A stretch of DNA of 64,000 bases from JADZEM01 sp046328125 (GCA_046328125.1 JAXLXF010000020.1:1-64000); one strand, 5' to 3'. Positions 1-8,725 are shown, numbered from the stretch's first letter. The notes: a model not told the origin generated them from the sequence alone. Numbers and translations: made by a program.

Positions 1-119
1 AGGACGAACTGGTCTTCGAGCGCGACCTCGCAGAGCGCACGAATGATCTCGAGCGAGTACCGCTCGGTGCCGGTGCGCGGCATGACGGTGGTGCGGCTGG
101 CGTCGATCCCGATCAGCAC
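1..119 (-). CDS. Glycosyltransferase family 4 (GT1/GT4), N-terminal fragment
   Basis: Only the first 39 or so codons are present; the gene runs off the left edge. The start is a GTG at 119, and the peptide opens VLIGIDASRTTV then RTGTERYS. This is the typical first beta strand and glycine/threonine loop of GT-B glycosyltransferases of the GT4 kind, which transfer sugars to lipid or polysaccharide acceptors at the inner face of the membrane. The start overlaps the stop of the upstream GT9 gene by 7 bases, so the two are probably translated together. Family assignment rests on this short stretch only. Confidence 0.6.
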   Translation of the reverse strand, partial: MLIGIDASRTTVMPRTGTERYSLEIIRALCEVALEDQFV

Positions 120-1495
120 GGGGCGTCACCTACACCGGCCGGCTGCTCGGCCGGAGCTTCCACACGGCGAATCTGAACGGGAGCTGTCGGGCCGTCCAGA
201 CAGGCCAGCGCAGCGGTGGTGACCGCGCTTACGCTCAGCGCCACCATGCACGCCGGCTCGCGCGTGGCGCCGCAGGGCGGTCCGACGACGGCGCGGCAAG
301 GCTGACACGGCAGGCTGGCCGCGACGAGCTGGTTGTGACCGTGGTGACCGCGCGGCGTCCACGGCCCGAACTCGACGGGGTCGGTCGGGCCGTAGAGGCG
401 GACCGTGCGGGCGCCGACCGCCGCCGCCAGGTGGAGCGGGCCGCTGTCGCAGCCCAGAACCAGGTCCGAGCTGGCGAACAGCGCCGCCAGCTGGCCTAGA
501 GTGGTCTCGCCGACCAGGACGGGCGGGCGTGGCGACAGCCGGGCGGCGACCGCCTCGACGACCTCGCGGTCGCCGGGGCCGCCCGTCAAGAAGATTCTGG
601 CGTCTCGTTCCACGCGCAACGCCCGCGTGACCTCACTCCAACGATCTGGGAGCCAGTTCTTGAGCACGGCTCCAGTGCCGGGGTGGATCGCCACGACCGG
701 CCCGCCCCGCACTCGCTCGCTCTGCTGAACGGTCGCCCCGTCTGCTCGCCCCCCGACGAACGCGGCGGCGATCCAGGTCCGCGCCCAGTGTAGCTCATCT
801 GGTGCAACGGTGAAATCAGGATCCAGGAGCCATTTCCCAACCGGGCCGCGCCCGAGGCGGATGGCGGCCAATCGGGCGAGCGCCTGGTTGGCCTGGACCG
901 CGTGACAGCTCGACCCGGTGGGCGGGGGGAGGGTGTCCGTCAGGAACGGCGTGCACTCTGGCAGCGAGTAGCCGAAGCGCCTGGGGATGCCGGCAGCAGC
1001 GGCGAGCATGGCGCCCCACCAGTGGTCGGGCCGTAGGATCACCGCCGCGTCGAAGGCATGGGTGCGCAGTCGGGTGGCCTCGCGCATCAACAGCCGGTAC
1101 GGCTCGAGCGCGGACCGTTTCGGCTGGCGGGTGAAGCCGGGGAAGTCCAGGGTGAGCACCGTCGCCGCTCCGCCGCTCCGCCGCGCCATCTCCGCCGACC
1201 ACGGCCCGACCAGCCAGTCGATCTCGGCGTCGGGCAGCGCGCGCCGCACGACCTCGGCGGCCGGCGAGGCGAGCAGGACGTCGCCCAGGTGGTCCGGGCG
1301 GATCAGGAGGATGCGGGGCGGACGGCGGGGCAGGAGGCGAGGCCCGGGGGCCGCGTCTGGGGGTGGATCGGGTGCTGGTGAGGCCGGGGCAGATCCGCGC
1401 GCAGCACGAGACAGTGCGATGCGACCGTACGCCGCCAGCGGGCGCCCGACGATCCGTAGCAGGGCGAGCCTGATCGCCCTCCGAGTCTCGTTCAC
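113..1495 (-). CDS. Glycosyltransferase family 9 (heptosyltransferase-like)
   Basis: About 460 residues from a GTG whose bases overlap the fabZ stop (GTGA). After a basic, proline-rich N-terminus of about 60 residues comes ILLIRPDHLGDVLLASPA, the signature first strand of ADP-heptose:LPS heptosyltransferases (GT9). The C-terminal half has AIHPGTGAVLKNW, FLTGGPGD and LGCDSGPLHLAAAVG, the conserved nucleotide-sugar site of this GT-B family. A Cys-rich segment near the end (LPCQPCRAVVGPPCG) is also usual in GT9. The acceptor cannot be told from sequence; the neighbouring GT4 gene points to envelope glycan synthesis. A much longer open frame exists through fabZ but is a high-GC artefact. Confidence 0.85.
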   Translation of the reverse strand: MNETRRAIRLALLRIVGRPLAAYGRIALSRAARGSAPASPAPDPPPDAAPGPRLLPRRPPRILLIRPDHLGDVLLASPAAEVVRRALPDAEIDWLVGPWSAEMARRSGGAATVLTLDFPGFTRQPKRSALEPYRLLMREATRLRTHAFDAAVILRPDHWWGAMLAAAAGIPRRFGYSLPECTPFLTDTLPPPTGSSCHAVQANQALARLAAIRLGRGPVGKWLLDPDFTVAPDELHWARTWIAAAFVGGRADGATVQQSERVRGGPVVAIHPGTGAVLKNWLPDRWSEVTRALRVERDARIFLTGGPGDREVVEAVAARLSPRPPVLVGETTLGQLAALFASSDLVLGCDSGPLHLAAAVGARTVRLYGPTDPVEFGPWTPRGHHGHNQLVAASLPCQPCRAVVGPPCGATREPACMVALSVSAVTTAALACLDGPTAPVQIRRVEAPAEQPAGVGDAPC

Positions 1496-1941
1496 GCGGT
1501 CGGCGTGGCGGACGGCGCCCTGGTCAACGCAAAGGTCAGCTCGCACTCGGCGGCGACCTTGTTGCCGACCCTCGCCACGGCGCGCCCCTTGCCGACCGGC
1601 CCGCGCCGCGCGATCACCTCCAGCTCCAGGCTGAGTGTGTCGCCAGGGACCACCTGCTGGCGGAAACGGCACTTTTCGATGCCGGCAAACAGGGGGATCT
1701 GGCCTTTCGCGCTCTCGTCGGACAGCAGCAGGACCGCGCCCGCCTGAGCCAGCGCCTCCACGATCAGCACCCCGGGCATGATCTGGTAGCCCGGAAAGTG
1801 TCCCTGGAAGAACCACTCGTTCGTCGTCACGTTCTTGATGGCGACGATCCGCTTGCCGGCCTCCATCTCGACCACCTTGTCGACCAGGAGGAATGGGTAG
1901 CGGTGGGGGATGAGGCGCTCGATGTCCTGGATGGAGAGCAT
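1492..1941 (-). CDS. fabZ: 3-hydroxyacyl-ACP dehydratase FabZ
   Basis: 149 residues, normal for FabZ, the hot-dog fold enzyme that dehydrates 3-hydroxyacyl-ACP in fatty acid elongation. The catalytic region IPHRYPFLLVDKV contains the active-site His, and GHFPGYQIMPGVLIVEALAQ contains the conserved second-helix Glu. I chose the ATG at 1941 because GAGG lies about 8 bases upstream; an in-frame ATG at 1953 would add four residues. The frame stays open a further 330 bases upstream without any FabZ-like sequence. The gene is translationally coupled to the GT9 gene downstream. Confidence 0.92.
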   Translation of the reverse strand: MLSIQDIERLIPHRYPFLLVDKVVEMEAGKRIVAIKNVTTNEWFFQGHFPGYQIMPGVLIVEALAQAGAVLLLSDESAKGQIPLFAGIEKCRFRQQVVPGDTLSLELEVIARRGPVGKGRAVARVGNKVAAECELTFALTRAPSATPTA

Positions 1942-2346
1942 GACAGACCTCATAAGGGCGTACGTTTTGTCGGAGAAACGGGGCTGGCGACCCGTCCAGA
2001 CCGTTGGACGGCGGCCGCTCGCGGGGCGGCGGCGTCGGTCCTCCCAGACCGTAACACAGGCGGCCGTTCCGTAGCCGACCGGCGCACGAATCGCGCCGAA
2101 ATCTGATGGCTGACCAGGAGGGCGTGCGCCTTCGAGCGGCGACGCGGTTGTCGTAAGAATGCCAGACGCGTGACGGCTGCGAAGCGCTTTCGTTATGCGC
2201 CCGTAGGCTCGGAAACGGACCGTACAGGTGGGGGGCTGGCGTAGAATGTGGCGGCCACCCCCCGCTGGGGTGAAACCGGACACGGCGGATCCGCAACCGT
2301 CCGTGTGCTCGCTCGTTCTTAGGACGCGAGCCCACGGAGGTGCTGG
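1942..2346. other. Divergent intergenic region between fabZ and the ECF sigma gene
   Basis: About 400 bases without a convincing gene. It must hold the promoters for the leftward fabZ-GT9-GT4 cluster and the rightward sigma/anti-sigma pair. I could not assign -35/-10 boxes with confidence. A clear ribosome binding site (GGAGG) precedes the sigma factor at about 2336-2340. Confidence 0.5.
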
Positions 2347-2934
2347 ATGACCGCTGGGGAGCTAATGGTCGCCCAACGGGTCGAGACTCGCGAGGATCTG
2401 TCGTTCGACGAGATCTTTGAGAGCTATCACGAGCGCATCTACAACTGCATATATCGGCTCGTGGGCAACCCCGAGGAAGCACACGATCTGACGCAGGAGA
2501 CGTTCCTGCGTGCCTACGCTGGACTGCCGAAGATCGACGGCGAGCTGAAGGTGGGGCCGTGGCTGTATCGCATCGCCACGAACCTCTGCATGGACCAGCT
2601 CCGTCGGCGCAAGCTGATTCGCTGGGAGCCGTGGGAATCGTTCGTCGCGCTCTTCCACCCGAAGCAGGTCGCGAGGGACAACCCCGAGCGTGACGCGCTT
2701 CGACAGGAGTCGCGCGAGCTGGTGCACCGGGTGTTGCAGGAGCTCCCGCCGCGGTACAGAATCTGCCTCGTGTTGCGCGAGTATCATGGCCTGTCGTGCG
2801 AGGAGATCGGCGACGTGATCGGCAGCTCGCGCTCGGCGGTGAAGTCGTTGCTGTTCCGTGCCCGCGAGGAGTTTCGGCAGGTGTTCCAGCGGATGGGGGG
2901 AACTGACCCCATGAGCGGGGTCGACACGCCATGA
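2347..2934 (+). CDS. ECF (sigma-70 family, group 4) RNA polymerase sigma factor
   Basis: 195 residues. Region 2 is seen as FDEIFESYHERIYNCIYRLVG, with the DLTQETFLRAY segment that follows in nearly all ECF sigmas and WLYRIATNLCMDQLRRRK for core binding and -10 recognition. Region 4 follows: LQELPPRYRICLVLREYHG, then SCEEIGDVIGSSRSAVKSLLFRARE as the helix-turn-helix for the -35 element. Preceded by GGAGG. It overlaps the next gene by 4 bases (ATGA), and that gene encodes a zinc-finger anti-sigma factor, so this is a membrane-signal-responsive pair. Such sigmas often control their own promoter, but no matching promoter was identified here. Confidence 0.93.
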   Translation: MTAGELMVAQRVETREDLSFDEIFESYHERIYNCIYRLVGNPEEAHDLTQETFLRAYAGLPKIDGELKVGPWLYRIATNLCMDQLRRRKLIRWEPWESFVALFHPKQVARDNPERDALRQESRELVHRVLQELPPRYRICLVLREYHGLSCEEIGDVIGSSRSAVKSLLFRAREEFRQVFQRMGGTDPMSGVDTP

Positions 2935-3947
2935 CCTGCGACCCTCGGCTGCTGTCGTACTACCGTGACGGGGCGCTCTCGTTCGAGGAGCGGTACGAGG
3001 TCGAGGATCACCTGCGCGAGTGCACCGACTGCACGGCGACGCTCCGTGGGCTGATGCGGCTGGCCCAGGTGGTCCGATCGATGCCCGCGGTGCCGGTCCC
3101 GGCGACGCTGCGTCAGGACGTCTACCGACTGGTCGCGGCCCAGGAGCAGCAGCGGCGACGCCCGGTCTCGTTCGGCGGGTTGGGTCGAGCGCTGGCGCCG
3201 GCAGCTGTCGCGGCGTCGATCGCCGTCTCCGCGCTGGTGGTGTTCAGGCCGGGCGCCCTCGACCTTGCGAACAAGCCGGCGGCAGTCAGCATCACCGCGC
3301 AGGCGCCCGCTGGCGGAGTGACGAGCGGCCCGTCCCAGGTCACGAGTACGGCTGGGTCGGCGGCTGCGACCTCGAACGTGCCGAAGATCGCTCCCGGTCC
3401 GGCTGACTCTCGGCCGTCCTCGACCGTGCCGGTGGTGGACCCGGGGCTGGCGTCCGTTCCGGCGATCAAGCTGCCCGATCCGGCCGCCGTGCCGGAGCCG
3501 ATCGCGCGCCTGTACAGTGCCAACGCCCAGGTTCGGCGCCTGCTCGGGGAGCCGTTGCCGGGGAGTCGGACAGTGACGCTGCTGGAGCAGTCGTTCCAGG
3601 GCGGACAGGTGATCTCGCGCAGCGACACCCGTGAGATCTACGTGCTCCGGCGGGACAACAACTCCTGGTCGATCCACCCGGACACCTGGCGGCCCGGCGA
3701 CTCGACGACCGTGGACGGCGCGCCGCCCGCTGGCGCGATGATCCCGGCGGCGAGCTTCCTGCCGGTCTTGCGGAGCAGCCCAGAGATCAAGTCGCGGCTC
3801 GGCTGGGCCGTCTACGAGCCGCGCGGTTCGGGCGGCTGGATCCAGGCGTACGAGCACGGTCTCGTGGTCTGGACGCCACACGGCCTGCTGTACGTGCTCT
3901 CGAACGACGGCAAGTGGCGGACGTTCCCGGACGCGACGCCGATCTGA
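2931..3947 (+). CDS. Membrane-anchored anti-sigma factor with zinc-finger (zf-HC2) domain
   Basis: 338 residues. The N-terminal cytoplasmic domain carries H27-x3-C31-x2-C34 (HLRECTDC), the anti-sigma zinc motif (ZAS/zf-HC2) that holds ECF sigmas inactive. One transmembrane helix lies at roughly residues 86-105. The rest is an Ala/Ser/Thr/Pro-rich linker followed by an extracytoplasmic domain of about 150 residues (from about residue 190) that I do not recognise; it resembles in composition the sensor or sucrose-type 'MucB/RseB-like' outer halves of such proteins but shows no firm motif. Overlap with the sigma gene fixes its partner. A strong intrinsic terminator follows. Confidence 0.85.
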   Translation: MTCDPRLLSYYRDGALSFEERYEVEDHLRECTDCTATLRGLMRLAQVVRSMPAVPVPATLRQDVYRLVAAQEQQRRRPVSFGGLGRALAPAAVAASIAVSALVVFRPGALDLANKPAAVSITAQAPAGGVTSGPSQVTSTAGSAAATSNVPKIAPGPADSRPSSTVPVVDPGLASVPAIKLPDPAAVPEPIARLYSANAQVRRLLGEPLPGSRTVTLLEQSFQGGQVISRSDTREIYVLRRDNNSWSIHPDTWRPGDSTTVDGAPPAGAMIPAASFLPVLRSSPEIKSRLGWAVYEPRGSGGWIQAYEHGLVVWTPHGLLYVLSNDGKWRTFPDATPI

Positions 3948-3973
3948 CGACGTTTCCCGGACAGGATGAAGAG

Positions 3974-4010
3974 GATGGCGAGGATGTGACGAGCTTCCTC
4001 GCCATCTTTT
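3974..4010 (+). terminator. Intrinsic terminator after the sigma/anti-sigma operon
   Basis: Perfect 11-bp inverted repeat GATGGCGAGGA (3974-3984) and TCCTCGCCATC (3996-4006) with an 11-base loop, followed directly by TTTT. It lies 27 bases after the anti-sigma stop codon. Confidence 0.85.
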
Positions 4011-4024
4011 GATTTCGTAAGACC

Positions 4025-4145
4025 GGGGACCGTGGACTGAAGTCCACGTCTACCGTTGGTGCGTGGCTACGCCACGCCGGGGACTGGCCGTCCGTCGCAG
4101 AGCGACGATGTGAATGTAGGCGTGGGTTTCAACCCACGGCCCCGG
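4025..4145 (+). repeat. Dispersed multi-palindrome repeat, family A, copy 1
   Basis: About 120 bases holding four consecutive short palindromes: CGTGGACTGAAGTCCACG, GCGTGGCTACGCCACGC, CGTCGCAGAGCGACG and CGTGGGTTTCAACCCACG, separated by TCTACC and TGTAGG spacers. Further copies are at 10111-10228 (opposite orientation), 12449-12560, 38440-38547 (degenerate) and 56594-56645 (partial). All are intergenic and non-coding. Confidence 0.85.
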
Positions 4146-4184
4146 TCCGCGAGATCGGACTTTTCCTCATCTGGTGAACGGGCC

Positions 4185-4190
4185 TACAAT
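4185..4190 (+). promoter_or_regulatory. Candidate -10 box for a leaderless selA transcript
   Basis: TACAAT ends 5 bases before the selA GTG at 4196, and no Shine-Dalgarno sequence is seen. If used, transcription would start at or next to the start codon. The -35 region is weak (TTTTCC at 4161-4166 with 18-base spacing). Confidence 0.4.
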
Positions 4191-4195
4191 CGGCT

Positions 4196-5587
4196 GTGAC
4201 CAATCCGTACCGCCAGCTCCCGAGCGTTGACCGCCTGCTCCAGGACGAGCGCATGCTGAAGCTGTTGACGTTCAACCCGCGCCAGGCAGCCGTCGAGGCG
4301 GCACGCGCGGTGCTGGACGAGGCTCGTCAGGCGATCCGTGAGGGCGGCGAGCCCGGCGATCTCGTCACGGCCGTCGCGAACCGGCTCGTCGCGATGTCCA
4401 GGCTGCCGTTGCGGCGCGCGATCAACGCGACCGGCGTGGTGATCCACACCAACCTCGGGCGGGCGCCGCTGAGTGCGTCCGCGCTGGCCGCGATGACGGA
4501 GGTCGGCGGGAGCTACTCGAACCTGGAGTACGACCTGGAGGCCGGCGGCCGAGGCTCGCGCCACGAGCACGTGACTGGCCTCTTGCGGCGGCTCACCGGC
4601 GCCGAAGACGCCCTGGTGGTGAACAACAACGCTGCCGCCGTGCTGCTGGCGCTGACCGGGCTGGCCCAGGGCCGCGAGGTGGTCATCAGTCGTGGCGAGC
4701 TGGTGGAGATCGGCGGCGGCTTCCGGATCCCGGACGTGCTGCGCGAGAGCGGCGCCCGGCTGGTCGAGGTCGGCACGACGAATCGGACGTATGCCCGAGA
4801 TTACACCGACGTGGCCGGACCGGAGACGGCGGCGTTCCTCTGGGTCCATACCAGCAACTACCGGGTCATCGGATTCACCCACGCGCCGAGCCTGTCGGAG
4901 CTGGCCGAGGCGGCGCATGGCCGGGGTCTGCCCCTGATCGCGGACCTGGGTAGCGGGTCGTTCCTGGACACCGCGCGGTACGGCCTGATGCACGAACCGC
5001 TGGTACAGGAAGTGATCGCGGCCGGCGCGGATCTGGTCTGCTTTAGCGGCGACAAGCTGCTTGGAGGGCCGCAGGCCGGTATCCTGGTCGGCACGAAGGA
5101 GATCGTTGGGCAACTGAAGCGCCACCCGCTGACGCGGGCGATCCGGCCGGACAAGGCGACGCTGGCGGCGCTCGGCGCGACGCTGCTCCACTACACCTAC
5201 GGTGAGGCCGAGCAGCAGGTGCCGGTCTGGCAGATGATCTCTGCGACGCCCGGCGAGATCGAGCGACGGGCACGGGCGGCGATCGTGGCGCTGGGGCCGG
5301 CCGGCGACGGCTGGGAGATCGGCGACGGCAGCTCGGCGGTGGGCGGCGGCTCGCTGCCCGGCGAAACGCTCCCGACCCGGCTACTCGTGGCACCTTCCGA
5401 CCTCGATCCTGAGCCCTTCGCTGCCAGGCTGAGGCGCTGGCGGCCTGCCGTGGTGGCGCGCATCGAGCGTGACCGGCTGGTGTTCGATCTGCGCACAGTC
5501 ATGCCCGAGCACGACGCGACGCTCGCGACGGTGCTGCGCGAGGCTGTTGGCGATCTCTCCCACGGCGGCTCACCATGCGCGTCGTAG
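4196..5587 (+). CDS. selA: L-seryl-tRNA(Sec) selenium transferase (selenocysteine synthase)
   Basis: 463 residues, normal for SelA, a PLP enzyme that converts Ser-tRNA(Sec) to Sec-tRNA(Sec) with selenophosphate. The N-terminal YRQLPSVDRLL is the family's tRNA-binding opening, NATGVVIHTNLGRAPLS is the conserved substrate loop, and Lys287 in FSGDKLLGGPQAG is the PLP lysine. The GTG at 4196 is needed to include the conserved N-terminus; it lacks a ribosome binding site but has a -10-like box just upstream. It overlaps selB by 13 bases. selC and selD are not in the window. Confidence 0.95.
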   Translation: MTNPYRQLPSVDRLLQDERMLKLLTFNPRQAAVEAARAVLDEARQAIREGGEPGDLVTAVANRLVAMSRLPLRRAINATGVVIHTNLGRAPLSASALAAMTEVGGSYSNLEYDLEAGGRGSRHEHVTGLLRRLTGAEDALVVNNNAAAVLLALTGLAQGREVVISRGELVEIGGGFRIPDVLRESGARLVEVGTTNRTYARDYTDVAGPETAAFLWVHTSNYRVIGFTHAPSLSELAEAAHGRGLPLIADLGSGSFLDTARYGLMHEPLVQEVIAAGADLVCFSGDKLLGGPQAGILVGTKEIVGQLKRHPLTRAIRPDKATLAALGATLLHYTYGEAEQQVPVWQMISATPGEIERRARAAIVALGPAGDGWEIGDGSSAVGGGSLPGETLPTRLLVAPSDLDPEPFAARLRRWRPAVVARIERDRLVFDLRTVMPEHDATLATVLREAVGDLSHGGSPCAS

Positions 5588-7476
5588 GGACGGCCGGCCA
5601 CGTCGATCACGGCAAGTCCACGCTGATCCAGGCGCTGACCGGCATCGACCCGGACCGGCTGGCCGAGGAGAAGGCGCGCGGCATGACCATCGACCTGGGG
5701 TTCGCCTGGCTGACGCTGCCGAGCGGCCAGGAGGTCAGCATCGTGGACGTGCCGGGCCACGAGCGATTCATTCACAACATGCTGGCCGGGGTCGGCGGAA
5801 TCGACATTGCGCTGCTGGTGGTGGCCGCCGACGAGGGCGTGATGCCCCAGACCCGCGAGCATCTGGACATTCTGGACCTGCTGGCGATCCCGAGCGGCGC
5901 CATCGTCGTCACGAAGTCCGACCTTGTGGACGAGGAGTGGCTAGAGCTGGTGACGGCGGAGATCGAAGAGGCGGTGAGCGGCACGGTGATGGCTGGTGTG
6001 CCGATCGTGCCGGTCTCGTCGGTCACCGGCGCTGGATTGGACGAGCTGAAGGCGCTGCTCGACAACCTGTTGCGGATCGAGCGCGCCCGCCCCACGACCG
6101 GCCGCCCGCGCCTGCCGATCGACCGCGTGTTCACCATCTCGGGGTTCGGGACGGTGGTGACCGGCACCCTGGTGGACGGCGAGCTCCAGGTGGGGCAGGA
6201 GGTCGAGATCCAGCCGGGCGGACGGCGGGCACGCGTGCGCGGCCTCCAGTCCCACCGGCGGAAGGTCGAGCGGGTCACGAGCGGGACGCGGGTGGCGGTC
6301 AACCTCGCCGGCGTCGCCACCGACGAGCTCGCGCGCGGCGAGGTGATCACGGCGCCCGGCTCGCTCAGGGCCACGCGGCTGGTGGACGTCAAGCTGCGGG
6401 TGCTGGCGGATGCGCCGCGTCCGCTGGCGCACAACCTGCCGCTGACCTTCCACAGCGGCGCCGCCGAGACGACCGCGAAGGCGTCGTTGCTGGACGCCCA
6501 GGAGCTCGAGCCGGGCCAGGAAGGGTGGGCGCAGATCAGGCTCGATGCCGACGTGGCCCTGGCGAAGGGCGACCTGTTCATCGTGCGGTCGCCGTCGCCG
6601 AGCACGACCCTCGGGGGCGGGACGGTGGTCGAGCCGCACCCGCGCCGCCATCGTCGCAACCAGGCGCCGGTGCTGGATCGGCTGGCGGTGCTGGAGCGCG
6701 GCTCCCCGGACGAGATCGTGCTGGAGCAGCTGCGCCTGCGCGAGCCGGTCGATTTCCAGACCCTGGCCGGGCGGACCGGCCTCTCGACGGACGAGACGCG
6801 CGCGGTGCTGACGACATTGGTCGGCTCGGGCGACGTCGTCCTGCTCGACGGCAGCTCTGGCGAGGCCGTGCGGATCGTGGCGACCTCGCTGGTGGCGAGC
6901 CGGGGCGGCTGGGAGCGGCTGGCCGGCACGATCCGCGAGCAGCTAGCGGCGTACCACCGGAGCTTCCCGCTGCGGCGCGGGATGCCGAAAGAGGAGCTGC
7001 GGACGCGGGCCGGACTGGACGCGCGGACGTTCGCGCGGGCATCGGCGCGGCTGCTGGCCGAGTCGCAGGTGGTGGAAGCCGGGCCGCTGCTGGCGCTGCC
7101 CGGTCACGAGGTGCGCCTGTCGACGGAGCTCCAGGCCCGGCTCGGACGCATGCTGACCGACCTGCGAGCCGCTGGCGCCTCGCCGCCCGGCCGCCGCGAG
7201 GTCGAGGCCCGCTACGGCCTTTCGACCGAGGAGACTCAGGCGTCGATCGAGCGCGGCGACCTGGTCGAGGTGGCGCCTGACCTGATCTACTCGCGTGACG
7301 TGCTGGACGAGCTGGTTGGCAGCATCGTAGCGGCGATCCGCGCGCAAGGGTCGATCTCGGTGGCGGCGGTGCGCGATCTGACCGGCACCAGCCGCAAGTA
7401 CTCGCTGGCCGTGCTGACGTACCTCGACGAGCGGCGCATCACGAAGCGAGTGGGTGACGACCGGGTGCTGATCTAA
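5575..7476 (+). CDS. selB: Selenocysteine-specific elongation factor SelB
   Basis: 633 residues. The G domain shows GHVDHGKS (residues 8-15), DVPGHERFIHNML (G3) and VTKSD (G4), with the RGMTIDLGF switch typical of SelB. EF-Tu-like domains 2 and 3 follow (FTISGFGTVVTGTL). The C-terminal third holds the winged-helix domains that bind the SECIS hairpin in mRNA, including SVAAVRDLTGTSRKYSLAVL near the end. SelB delivers Sec-tRNA(Sec) to recoded UGA codons. It begins inside selA, so the two form one operon. No selenoprotein gene was identified in the window. Confidence 0.95.
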   Translation: MRVVGTAGHVDHGKSTLIQALTGIDPDRLAEEKARGMTIDLGFAWLTLPSGQEVSIVDVPGHERFIHNMLAGVGGIDIALLVVAADEGVMPQTREHLDILDLLAIPSGAIVVTKSDLVDEEWLELVTAEIEEAVSGTVMAGVPIVPVSSVTGAGLDELKALLDNLLRIERARPTTGRPRLPIDRVFTISGFGTVVTGTLVDGELQVGQEVEIQPGGRRARVRGLQSHRRKVERVTSGTRVAVNLAGVATDELARGEVITAPGSLRATRLVDVKLRVLADAPRPLAHNLPLTFHSGAAETTAKASLLDAQELEPGQEGWAQIRLDADVALAKGDLFIVRSPSPSTTLGGGTVVEPHPRRHRRNQAPVLDRLAVLERGSPDEIVLEQLRLREPVDFQTLAGRTGLSTDETRAVLTTLVGSGDVVLLDGSSGEAVRIVATSLVASRGGWERLAGTIREQLAAYHRSFPLRRGMPKEELRTRAGLDARTFARASARLLAESQVVEAGPLLALPGHEVRLSTELQARLGRMLTDLRAAGASPPGRREVEARYGLSTEETQASIERGDLVEVAPDLIYSRDVLDELVGSIVAAIRAQGSISVAAVRDLTGTSRKYSLAVLTYLDERRITKRVGDDRVLI

Positions 7477-7480
7477 CACC

Positions 7481-7509
7481 GCGCGACGTTTGGAACGATT
7501 CCGTCGCGC
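7481..7509 (+). terminator. Hairpin after selB, possible terminator
   Basis: Inverted repeat GCGCGACG (7481-7488) and CGTCGCGC (7502-7509), 5 bases after the selB stop. No T-tract follows, so it may be only a weak or Rho-assisted terminator, or a transcript-stabilising stem. Confidence 0.35.
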
Positions 7510-7600
7510 CTATCGTCACTCTGGTCGTGGTAGCTGCCGTTAGAACCTTCGAGCCCGTGTCGTCGTTCGAGGTTCCCGGTTCCGACAGAGGAGTCACGTC

Positions 7601-8716
7601 GTGCCTGCGATTCGCCTGACCATGTTGGCCGTCCTGGCCGCCGTCGTCGTCGCCTGTACAGGACCCGGAGCGACCGCTCCGTTGACGACCGCCCCCCAGG
7701 TGGCGACCGCCGTGCCGGCGGCAACCGCTCCTTCGTCAGGGCAAGCTGCGCCGCCAGCTGCCGCGCAGCCGGCGGCAACGCAGCCCGCTGGCGCCGCGCC
7801 GAAGTCGGCTGACCAGCCGGCCGCGCAACCCGCCGCAACGGCCCCTTCGGCCGGCCAGAGCGGGGTGGCTGCCGTGCCCACGACGCCGACCGCCGCGACT
7901 GCCCCGAAGCCGGCCAGCGGCACGCCGGAGCGCAAGTTCGAGATCCAGAAGCCGGGCGAGATCCAGAAGCCTGGGCAGATTCAGCAGCCCGGCCAGATCC
8001 AGCAGCCGAAGCCGATCCAGACGCTGGCGCCATACGTCTACCCGACGATCCCGCCGTTCCAGGTGCCCGGCGAGATCCAGAAGCCCGGCGAGATCCAGAA
8101 GCTGCCCCCGTACGTCTGGCCGACCATCGGCCAGTTTCAGCGGCCTGGTGAGATTCAGCAGCCCGGGGAGATCCAGAAGCCCGGCGAGATCCAGGCGGTC
8201 GCGAGCGTCCCGTCCACGGCTGAGTGCCTCAAGACGGCCAGCCTCCAGCCGGTCGGCACGTTCACCGGCGAGAGCTTCAAGGTCCAGTTCCCGCCCGCCA
8301 GCGGCGAGTGCCAGATCCCGGCCGGCATGTTCTTCAAGAGCGAAGAGGGCCGCCAGGACATGCTGGTGATGGCGACCCAGAAGGTCGCGATGTCCGGCAG
8401 CGGCACGACCGTGACTGTCTACGCCAACTGCATGGACTTCAACAAGCACGGGCCGGACCCGAGCTCGAAGTACACGGTCGGGGGGATGGTCGGCCCGAAC
8501 AGCTCGCTGGGCAAGCTCATCGCGGCGCTGCCGAAGGTGCCGGCCGACAAGATCACGGCGGCCGGCTTGCAGTCGGCGGTCTGGGCGATCACAAACGACG
8601 TGAGCAAGGCCAGTGTGACCCGCGTGCTCAAGGCGGATCAGGCCGATTTCGACAGCGCGCGGACGATCCTCCAGACGGCAGGAATCGACCCGGCCTCCAA
8701 GGCGCTGTTCAAATAG
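7601..8716 (+). CDS. Lipoprotein with 'GEIQKP' repeats and unrecognised C-terminal domain
   Basis: 371 residues from a GTG with GAGGAG upstream. Signal peptide with lipobox VVAC (Cys19), so it is probably a membrane-anchored surface lipoprotein. Residues 20-110 are Ala/Pro/Thr-rich. Residues about 112-205 carry short imperfect repeats of G-E/Q-I-Q-K/Q-P, with two longer units containing PPYVWPTI-like segments. The C-terminal 150 residues form a globular domain with four Cys-containing or aromatic landmarks, including C277 (YANCMDF) and Q324-S-A-V-W328. The QxAVW piece recalls the thioester-domain (TQXA) motif of Gram-positive adhesins, but the Cys to Gln spacing of 47 is much shorter than in known ones. 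Function unknown. Confidence 0.75.
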   Translation: MPAIRLTMLAVLAAVVVACTGPGATAPLTTAPQVATAVPAATAPSSGQAAPPAAAQPAATQPAGAAPKSADQPAAQPAATAPSAGQSGVAAVPTTPTAATAPKPASGTPERKFEIQKPGEIQKPGQIQQPGQIQQPKPIQTLAPYVYPTIPPFQVPGEIQKPGEIQKLPPYVWPTIGQFQRPGEIQQPGEIQKPGEIQAVASVPSTAECLKTASLQPVGTFTGESFKVQFPPASGECQIPAGMFFKSEEGRQDMLVMATQKVAMSGSGTTVTVYANCMDFNKHGPDPSSKYTVGGMVGPNSSLGKLIAALPKVPADKITAAGLQSAVWAITNDVSKASVTRVLKADQADFDSARTILQTAGIDPASKALFK

Positions 8717-8725
8717 CAGGCAGTC

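Noticed and set aside
113..2932. A 939-codon leftward open frame spanning the GT9 gene, fabZ and the sigma factor
   Set aside because: Only its C-terminal part has protein-like motifs (GT9). The rest is antisense to the sigma factor and out of frame with fabZ, rich in Arg, Pro and Ser, as expected for empty frames in GC-rich DNA.
4146..7600. A selC (tRNA-Sec) gene near selA-selB
   Set aside because: I looked for a long tRNA with a TCA anticodon around the operon and found none; it is probably elsewhere in the genome.
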